39,599 nt of DNA from Bacillaceae bacterium Marseille-Q3522 (lineage in GTDB: Bacteria > Bacillota > Bacilli > Bacillales > Cytobacillaceae): positions 1-39,599 of the forward strand of contig JAGKQJ010000018.1 in NCBI GenBank assembly GCA_017898095.1, read 5' to 3'. The notes under the pieces are model-generated. The model ran no database searches and was not told the DNA's origin. It saw only the letters and a list, made by a program, of their open reading frames with translations. Positions 34,063 to 39,599 of the stretch are shown here, piece after piece; the stretch's first letter is position 1, and every line of letters begins with the position of its first letter. Position numbers and translations under genes: made by a program.

Positions 34063-36678
34063 ATGGATTTAAACCAAATGACAGAACGGGTACAGCAAGC
34101 ATTTATGCATGCACAATCAATTGCGGTAAAAGAACAGCATCAGGAAGTAGATGACATTCATTTATTTCTTGCCTTCCTCGGGCAGGAGCAAAATCTTCTC
34201 GCATCTATTTTAGAAAAAATAAACATTTCACCGGCAAAAGTGGCGGATCATTTAACAGAACAATTAAAGAAAAAGCCGCGCGTCTCAGGAAGCGGCACAC
34301 AGCAGGGTCAATTGTATATAACAAATGTCCTGCAACAGCTCACCGTCGAAGCTGAGGAAATCATGAAACGTCTGCAGGATGAGTATATCTCAGTGGAACA
34401 TTTTGTAATCGCGGCCTACAAAGTGAAAAATTCTAACGTCCGATTAGTTCTGTTGGATGCAGGGGCGAAAGAAGAAGCCGTATTAAAAGCAATCAAAGAC
34501 ATAAGGGGGAACCAGCGCGTGACATCACAAAATCCGGAAGGCACATACGAAGCCTTAAAAAAATATGGCCGTGATCTTGTTGCTGAGGTAAAAGCCGGAA
34601 AAATCGATCCGGTGATTGGCAGGGACAATGAGATTCGCCATGTAATCAGAATTTTATCACGGAAAACGAAAAATAACCCGGTCTTAATCGGCGAGCCGGG
34701 AGTCGGGAAGACCGCAATCGTCGAAGGCTTGGCACAACGGATTGTCCGCAGGGATGTGCCGGAAGGCTTAAAAGACAAAACCGTATTTTCACTTGACATC
34801 AGCTCGTTAATCGCAGGAGCTAAATTTCGCGGCGAGTTTGAAGAACGATTAAAAGCAGTTTTAAATGAAATCAAAAAGAGCAACGGCAGGATTCTGCTCT
34901 TTATTGATGAACTCCATACGATTGTCGGAGCGGGCAAAACGGACGGTGCCATGGATGCCGGGAATATGCTAAAACCGATGCTCGCCCGCGGTGAATTGCA
35001 TTGCATCGGAGCAACAACACTTGATGAGCATCGTAAATATATTGAAAAAGATCCGGCGCTTGAAAGAAGATTCCAGCAAGTATTAGTTGAGGAACCGTCC
35101 GTAGAAGATACGATTTCGATTTTACGTGGCCTTAAAGAACGGTTTGAGGTACATCATGGTGTAAAAATACATGACCGTGCGTTAATTGCTGCAGCGACCT
35201 TGTCAGACCGTTATATTACGGAACGGTTTCTCCCTGATAAAGCAATCGACTTAATTGATGAAGCCTGTGCCCTCATCCGTACAGAAATCGATTCCATGCC
35301 GACAGAGCTCGATGAAGTTACAAGAAGAGTCATGCTGCTTGAAATTGAAGAGGCAGCTTTAAAGAAGGAAAAAGATGAGGCGAGCAAGGAACGCTTAAGC
35401 AGCTTGCAAATAGAATTAGCAGAACTGCGTGAGAAAGCAAATGCCATGAAAGGCAAATGGCAGGCAGAAAAACAAACAATCCAAAAAATCCAGGAAAAAC
35501 GCGAACAAATTGAAAAACTGCGCCGTGATTTGGAAGATGCGGAAAATAACTATGATTTAAACAAGGCAGCGGAACTGCGTCATGGAAGAATTCCGCAATT
35601 AGAAAAAGAATTAAAAGTAATGGAGCAAGCGGCTGCCGGTAAGGAAGAAGAACGATTGCTGCGGGAAGAAGTCACGGACGAAGAAATTGCCAATATTGTT
35701 TCGCGCTGGACCGGTATCCCATTGGCTAAGCTAGTCGAAGGAGAACGGGAAAAACTGCTCAAACTTGCATCGATTCTTCATCAACGGGTCGTCGGCCAGG
35801 ATGAAGCGGTTGAACTTGTTTCCAACGCCGTATTGCGGGCACGGGCGGGAATCAAAGATCCAAACCGTCCGATTGGTTCGTTCTTATTTCTCGGTCCGAC
35901 AGGTGTCGGAAAAACGGAGCTGGCGAAAGCATTGGCACAAAGCTTATTTGACAGCGAAGAAAAAATCATCCGTATTGATATGTCGGAATATATGGAGAAA
36001 CATGCCATATCCCGGCTTGTCGGTGCTCCTCCGGGATATGTCGGCTATGAGGAAGGCGGGCAATTAACAGAGGCAGTCAGACGGAATCCTTATTCAGTGA
36101 TATTGCTTGACGAAGTGGAAAAAGCACATCCAGAAGTATTTAATTTGCTATTACAAATGCTTGATGACGGCCGTATTACCGATTCACAGGGAAGAACGGT
36201 TGATTTTAAAAACACTGTGATTATCATGACATCCAATATTGGTTCGCATTATCTGCTGGAAGACCGCGGTGAAGACAATACGATTAGCGAAGCCGCAAGA
36301 GATCAGGTCATGACGTTGTTAAAAAATCATTTTCGTCCCGAATTTTTAAACCGGGTCGATGAAATTATCCTCTTTAAACCGTTGGCTCTTGCCGAAATTA
36401 AACAAATTGTTGGAAAATTAATGGCGGAGCTTGAAAAAAGATTGGAAAATCAACATATTGAAATTTCCATTACGGAAAAGGCTAAGGAATTTATTGCCGA
36501 AAATGGTTTTGATCCGATTTACGGAGCGCGCCCGTTAAAAAGATTTATCCAGCGTCAGGTCGAAACAAAATTAGCAAAAGAAATAATTGCCGGCAATATA
36601 CATGAGTATAGTAAAATCGAAATTAACGAAGAAAACGCAAGGATTGTCATCCATCTCGCAAATGTTCCTGTTTCGTAA
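34063..36678 (+). CDS. clpB: ATP-dependent disaggregase ClpB
   Basis: ClpB pulls proteins out of aggregates with DnaK. The order is: N-terminal Clp repeat domain (1-150), first AAA+ with Walker A GEPGVGKT and Walker [10 protein letters not shown], a long coiled-coil M domain (about 410-525), second AAA+ with [13 protein letters not shown] and [11 protein letters not shown], and the C-terminal domain ([14 protein letters not shown]). The length is 871 aa from ATG 34063, with AAAGGGTG upstream; the frame continues upstream to 33973 but that would include the CtsR site. It lacks the ClpP-binding IGF-type loop of ClpC. B. subtilis 168 has no clpB; here it sits between yjzC and yjzD. Confidence 0.96.
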   Translation: MDLNQMTERVQQAFMHAQSIAVKEQHQEVDDIHLFLAFLGQEQNLLASILEKINISPAKVADHLTEQLKKKPRVSGSGTQQGQLYITNVLQQLTVEAEEIMKRLQDEYISVEHFVIAAYKVKNSNVRLVLLDAGAKEEAVLKAIKDIRGNQRVTSQNPEGTYEALKKYGRDLVAEVKAGKIDPVIGRDNEIRHVIRILSRKTKNNPVLIGEPGVGKTAIVEGLAQRIVRRDVPEGLKDKTVFSLDISSLIAGAKFRGEFEERLKAVLNEIKKSNGRILLFIDELHTIVGAGKTDGAMDAGNMLKPMLARGELHCIGATTLDEHRKYIEKDPALERRFQQVLVEEPSVEDTISILRGLKERFEVHHGVKIHDRALIAAATLSDRYITERFLPDKAIDLIDEACALIRTEIDSMPTELDEVTRRVMLLEIEEAALKKEKDEASKERLSSLQIELAELREKANAMKGKWQAEKQTIQKIQEKREQIEKLRRDLEDAENNYDLNKAAELRHGRIPQLEKELKVMEQAAAGKEEERLLREEVTDEEIANIVSRWTGIPLAKLVEGEREKLLKLASILHQRVVGQDEAVELVSNAVLRARAGIKDPNRPIGSFLFLGPTGVGKTELAKALAQSLFDSEEKIIRIDMSEYMEKHAISRLVGAPPGYVGYEEGGQLTEAVRRNPYSVILLDEVEKAHPEVFNLLLQMLDDGRITDSQGRTVDFKNTVIIMTSNIGSHYLLEDRGEDNTISEAARDQVMTLLKNHFRPEFLNRVDEIILFKPLALAEIKQIVGKLMAELEKRLENQHIEISITEKAKEFIAENGFDPIYGARPLKRFIQRQVETKLAKEIIAGNIHEYSKIEINEENARIVIHLANVPVS

Positions 36679-36717
36679 AATTATATACTCTGTACTTGCA
36701 CCGATAATCAAAAGTAA

Positions 36718-36758
36718 AAAAGAGTCATCCTGCCAGAAAGGGGTTGGATGGCTCTTTA
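36718..36758 (+). terminator. Terminator of clpB
   Basis: AAAGAGTCATCC pairs with GGATGGCTCTTT (one G-T pair) around a 15-nt loop, and the second arm ends in T. Confidence 0.8.
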
Positions 36759-36794
36759 TTCTTATATTTAACAATTGAGAATCGTGTTTTTTAT

Positions 36795-36970
36795 CGCAGC
36801 CCTTAGAAAAATCAATCAGGCTCAGCGTGACTAACCATCAGTGGGGGATAAGGCCGACTAAGTACACCACGTCTTCATGTCTTCGTCGGCACTAGTACGT
36901 CCTGTTGCAACGTCGGCACTAGTACGTCCTGTACGTCGAAAAACCCCCACTGATGGAAGTTTCACTTTAT
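36795..36970 (+). mobile_element. Palindromic element with left end deleted (176 bp), copy D
   Basis: It starts CGCAG after TTTAT but jumps at once to CCCTTAGAAAAATCAATCAG, the last half of a long-form internal hairpin. The GCGTGACTAACC linker, right-end hairpin and TTTCACTTTAT end follow. The whole left hairpin is missing, probably by deletion at a shared CAG. The loop of the right hairpin carries two copies of CGTCGGCACTAGTACGTCCTG-type sequence. It should be immobile. Confidence 0.82.
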
Positions 36971-37021
36971 AGCAGTTAAACTGCTAAATTTCACTGCCGG
37001 AGAAATGTAATTTCTACAGCA

Positions 37022-37201
37022 TTAATGACTCGGAGCATCTTTTGGTGTAACGGCGGAAATCAGATAAAGAACAGGGGTAGCAATTACCGAAATTATCGCG
37101 GCAACCGAAAAATCATAACCTGTACCAAGCATTTGCCCTGCCACATATGCAAGCATTTGCATCAAAATAAAAGTCCATATAAATGTCATAATAAAACGCA
37201 T
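37022..37201 (-). CDS. yjzD: YjzD-like small membrane protein
   Basis: The 59-aa protein (MRFIMTFIWTFILMQMLAYV...) has two hydrophobic segments (about 3-22 and 31-52) with a short polar tail, as in YjzD, which is next to yjzC in B. subtilis. ATG 37201 has GAGGTGG upstream on the minus strand. It is transcribed opposite to its neighbours. Function is unknown. Confidence 0.85.
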   Translation of the reverse strand: MRFIMTFIWTFILMQMLAYVAGQMLGTGYDFSVAAIISVIATPVLYLISAVTPKDAPSH

Positions 37202-37389
37202 CTTTACCACCTCAAAGTTCACTCTTTACTTTCTATATTACCACACTTATGAACGAAATAAAAAACAAAATTAGCTTATTTAATAATTAGAGTGCTGATT
37301 TTTTTACAAACGAACTGGGCAAATTCCCTTTCTCTTTTGTGTAACCTTCATACAATGGTATAAGCATGAGTATAAAAGGAGTTTTAACA

Positions 37390-38127
37390 ATGGAGATCCG
37401 AAGCTTCCAACTGGATACCGAATGGAATATGATACACTATCCTGAAAAGCCCCAAGGTTTCGGTATCCTTATAATCGGTGATGAAAGGCATTTTGTCGAG
37501 AAAAAAAACAGTTATTGGACGCAAAATAAAGGAAAATTAAATTTGCTGCGTAAATGGCAATCGGAAGGGTATACGATTTTTTACTCCAATTTATATCAGA
37601 AGAATTGGGGCAGCGATAAGGCGGTTTACATGGCTAAGCGGCTGTATGACCACATTGTCCGTCACGAAATCATCAATAATAAAATTCATTTAATTGCCGA
37701 AGGAATGGGGGCTTTAGTGGCAATCAAACTAATCAGAGCCATGAAAGGACAAATCCGTTCAGTTCTGTTTCTAAATCCGATTTTTTCGTTAAAAAATTAC
37801 CTTGAACAGATGAAAGAAGAGACTTTTTTCCATAAAAAATTACGTAAGGAAATTTCCCGTTCTTATGAAATAGAAGAACAGGAGGTTGAAAAGCATATAA
37901 AAGATTATTCAGAACCATCGTTGCCAAATCCGCACCCCCCGTTGTGCATTATTCATTTATTAGCGGATAAGCGCGCTTATAAACAAGCTGCTTATTCACA
38001 AAAATTAGTAAATATGTGGAATGCTAAACAAAAAAATATCTCTGTTTTTTTACTGTTGCCGGAAAAAAAACATGCCATTGACACGAAGTCTATTTCTTTT
38101 TTTAAAGAGAACGAACAGTATTTGTAA
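37390..38127 (+). CDS. yjaU: Alpha/beta-hydrolase-fold protein without a nucleophile (YjaU-like)
   Basis: The 245-aa protein has an alpha/beta-hydrolase outline: strand FGILIIGDERH, the elbow region IHLIAEGMGALVAIK, VLFLNPIF, and a late CIIHLLADKRAY with a C-terminal KKHAID. At the nucleophile elbow, where a hydrolase reads G-x-S-x-G, the sequence is AEGMG, so the Ser position holds Gly. It probably binds rather than cuts. ATG 37390 has AAAGGAG upstream. yjaV follows 62 bp later; the pair matches B. subtilis yjaU-yjaV by place. Confidence 0.75.
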   Translation: MEIRSFQLDTEWNMIHYPEKPQGFGILIIGDERHFVEKKNSYWTQNKGKLNLLRKWQSEGYTIFYSNLYQKNWGSDKAVYMAKRLYDHIVRHEIINNKIHLIAEGMGALVAIKLIRAMKGQIRSVLFLNPIFSLKNYLEQMKEETFFHKKLRKEISRSYEIEEQEVEKHIKDYSEPSLPNPHPPLCIIHLLADKRAYKQAAYSQKLVNMWNAKQKNISVFLLLPEKKHAIDTKSISFFKENEQYL

Positions 38128-38189
38128 TCGAATATTGTTTCCTCCTTGAGCATAACATGACGATAAAGATGTTTCAGGGAGGAACAAAT

Positions 38190-39008
38190 ATGGACAAGGG
38201 AGTCATCATTGGGACATTTGAGTTTCTTGGTTTTGAGCTTTGTAAACAATTATTAGAACAGGGAATCGAAGTTATAGGTGTGCATATTGAACGGAATGAT
38301 GAGCCGGTCTTTGGAGCAAAGCGGCTGCAAATTGGCAGGAATGCAAATTTTACAGAGCTTCGCTTTCAAGATTGGCTTTTATCAAGCGAAGATTCAACAG
38401 TATATATTGATTTCTATGATTTTTACTATTTGAACAATAAGCGACAGCTATTTTTTGAACCGGATTTTATTAGAAAAGTAGCATCAATGGATGAAAATAA
38501 GGTTATCATCCTCATGCCGGTCCAGTTTTTTTACACAACAGACATACAGAAGTGTGAAGATTTTTCACAAATTGTGAAATTAACTTCAATAGGTAAAGTG
38601 ATTTATTTGCCCACCGTGTATGGAGCGTGGCAGCCCGCTAATTTTGCGTTTCAAAAAGCGATTCAGCAGGAAAAACAGCAGCCGGCTTGTCCGCTTGAAA
38701 AAATAAAAGAATGGCGAAAAGATGCGATTCATATAGAAGAAACAGCGGCAGCGATCCTAACATTAAGCAGGAAAGCAACCGGGCATTTTCCTGTTCTTCT
38801 TAAGAGCGAAGTCCAGAATCATTGGCAAAAATGCGCAGATTTTTTGCAGATCCCTATTGAACAGCCGGCAAAAGAGGAAACAGTAGAGGAAATAAACATG
38901 AATAGTTATCTTGTTAAGGACCGGCGGAGCATTTTCGACCATCTAAATAAACAGAAAGAACACTATGAAAGAATAAAGCACTTACTATTAGGTAGTGATT
39001 TAAAATAG
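38190..39008 (+). CDS. yjaV: NAD(P)-dependent epimerase-like protein (YjaV-like)
   Basis: The 272-aa protein follows an extended-SDR layout (GVIIGTFEFLGFELCKQLLEQG, VIYLPTVYGAWQP, late helix-rich part). The glycine motif is degenerate (GTFEFLG, with the first two Gly of GxxGxxG weak), and no clear YxxxK active site is seen, so catalysis is doubtful. ATG 38190 has GGGAGG upstream. The neighbour yjaU also looks inactive; together they may be a binding pair. Function unknown. Confidence 0.75.
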   Translation: MDKGVIIGTFEFLGFELCKQLLEQGIEVIGVHIERNDEPVFGAKRLQIGRNANFTELRFQDWLLSSEDSTVYIDFYDFYYLNNKRQLFFEPDFIRKVASMDENKVIILMPVQFFYTTDIQKCEDFSQIVKLTSIGKVIYLPTVYGAWQPANFAFQKAIQQEKQQPACPLEKIKEWRKDAIHIEETAAAILTLSRKATGHFPVLLKSEVQNHWQKCADFLQIPIEQPAKEETVEEINMNSYLVKDRRSIFDHLNKQKEHYERIKHLLLGSDLK

Positions 39009-39148
39009 TTAAAAAAGTGATTTCTGCAGACTATAATTTGTGGTCTACACTTCAGTATCAGGATGCTAAATTAGCGATTCGAAAGGTAAATTAATAATAG
39101 GAGTTAGTTCTAAAAAGTGATAATAAGTTTTACTGCTAAGCCGGAGAG

Positions 39149-39457
39149 CTATTCTTTTTTCTTTGCTTTCCAGATTTTATTAATTAATGGCTTTATTGTG
39201 GAAACGGACTCCATCAGCATATTGAACGTCACCATAAGTTGTTCTGTGTCAATTTTTTCAAGCATTTCTTCTATTTGATTGTACTGCCCGCCAGTTCCTT
39301 GATATTTATCTTTTTGATGTGATTTTTCAAAATCTCTGTCATTTTCATCAATTGCCTCGGGTTTTCGTTTCTTAAACAGCCAGTCGTCCATAGATTGTGA
39401 ATCGGAAGAGGCGGTTTGGTGAAACATAAGTCTGGTGAACGGATCTTGTTCTTTCAT
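39149..39457 (-). CDS. Hypothetical 102-aa protein
   Basis: ATG 39457 follows AAAGGAGG. The product (MKEQDPFTRLMFHQTASSDS...) has a polar, disordered N-terminal half with a DDWLFKKRK motif and a C-terminal amphipathic helix (IDTEQLMVTFNMLMESVSTIKPLINKIW). I have seen the DDWLF...D.EQ pattern in uncharacterised Bacillaceae proteins but cannot name it. No membrane span is certain. It is convergent with yjaV, leaving a 140-bp gap with nothing recognisable. Confidence 0.7.
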   Translation of the reverse strand: MKEQDPFTRLMFHQTASSDSQSMDDWLFKKRKPEAIDENDRDFEKSHQKDKYQGTGGQYNQIEEMLEKIDTEQLMVTFNMLMESVSTIKPLINKIWKAKKKE

Positions 39458-39599
39458 CTCGTGGCCTCCTTTATACCACAGTTTATGATTGTTTTACCGG
39501 ATTGTATAGTCAGAAACACAAAATAAAAGATAGTAAGTTTTTTTATGTACAAAAAATATTTTTTTTGATAAAATTAGTACCAGATCTTAATAATAGATC

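Noticed and set aside
34416-35006. 196-codon minus-strand frame inside clpB
   Set aside because: Long antisense frames are common opposite AAA+ genes; composition and lack of start signals argue against it.

Overview
This is a low-GC Gram-positive chromosome segment, almost certainly from an endospore-forming Bacillaceae. The evidence is strong AGGAGG-type ribosome sites, many GTG/TTG starts, a spore germinant-receptor operon, B. subtilis-type gene neighbours (yitL, yitW, yhaX, yjzC, yjzD, yjaU, yjaV), a CtsR-controlled clpB and GlnR/TnrA- and AhrC-type operators. I cannot name the species from sequence alone. All genes and names were assigned by reading; no database search was possible.

Layout. 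(1) 250-7,255: a maltodextrin locus. A GH13_20 neopullulanase/cyclomaltodextrinase gene (mdxD) is divergent from mdxE (binding lipoprotein), mdxF and mdxG (permeases) and a LacI-family regulator. Three near-identical GCAAACGTTT operators lie between mdxD and mdxE. (2) 7,500-11,000: an ammonium transporter with a GlnR/TnrA box, then a DUF294 protein and a DnaQ-like exonuclease whose 5' end looks frameshifted in a T7 run. (3) 11,014-11,844: a gene graveyard. An SDR 3' remnant abuts a GNAT pseudogene that has a nonsense codon and a seamless 375-bp mobile-element insertion. (4) 11,844-14,000: yitL/cvfB, a 43-aa DUF3941-type gene and a DegV gene. (5) 14,281-18,076: a germinant-receptor operon in B-A-C order. 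(6) 18,300-19,520: a 49-aa hypothetical gene and the yhaX HAD phosphatase. (7) 20,093-22,744: yitW, moaA, moeA. (8) 23,201-32,816: the complete argC-J-B-D-carA-carB-argF block. (9) 33,588-39,457: yjzC, clpB, yjzD, yjaU, yjaV and an unknown 102-aa gene.

The most unusual content is non-coding. A family of structured elements is present in six versions: two identical 155-bp copies, a 375-bp long form, a 176-bp copy lacking its left end, a 54-bp relic and one decayed relic. All lie in one orientation; the five copies with readable ends sit 3' of TTTAT and end in TTTAT, with no target duplication. The empty site can be read directly because removing the element restores the GNAT frame. This is the behaviour of IS200/IS605-type single-strand transposition, in a non-autonomous palindromic form with no protein gene here. 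The long form adds three tandem hairpins whose stems differ by compensating changes. A second hairpin family has two copies, one inside the mdx operon. Finally, an array of about 23 GGACA motifs spaced 19-22 bp lies just after argF, and two copies of the motif in opposite orientation with the same spacing lie before argC, so the arg operon is bracketed by them.
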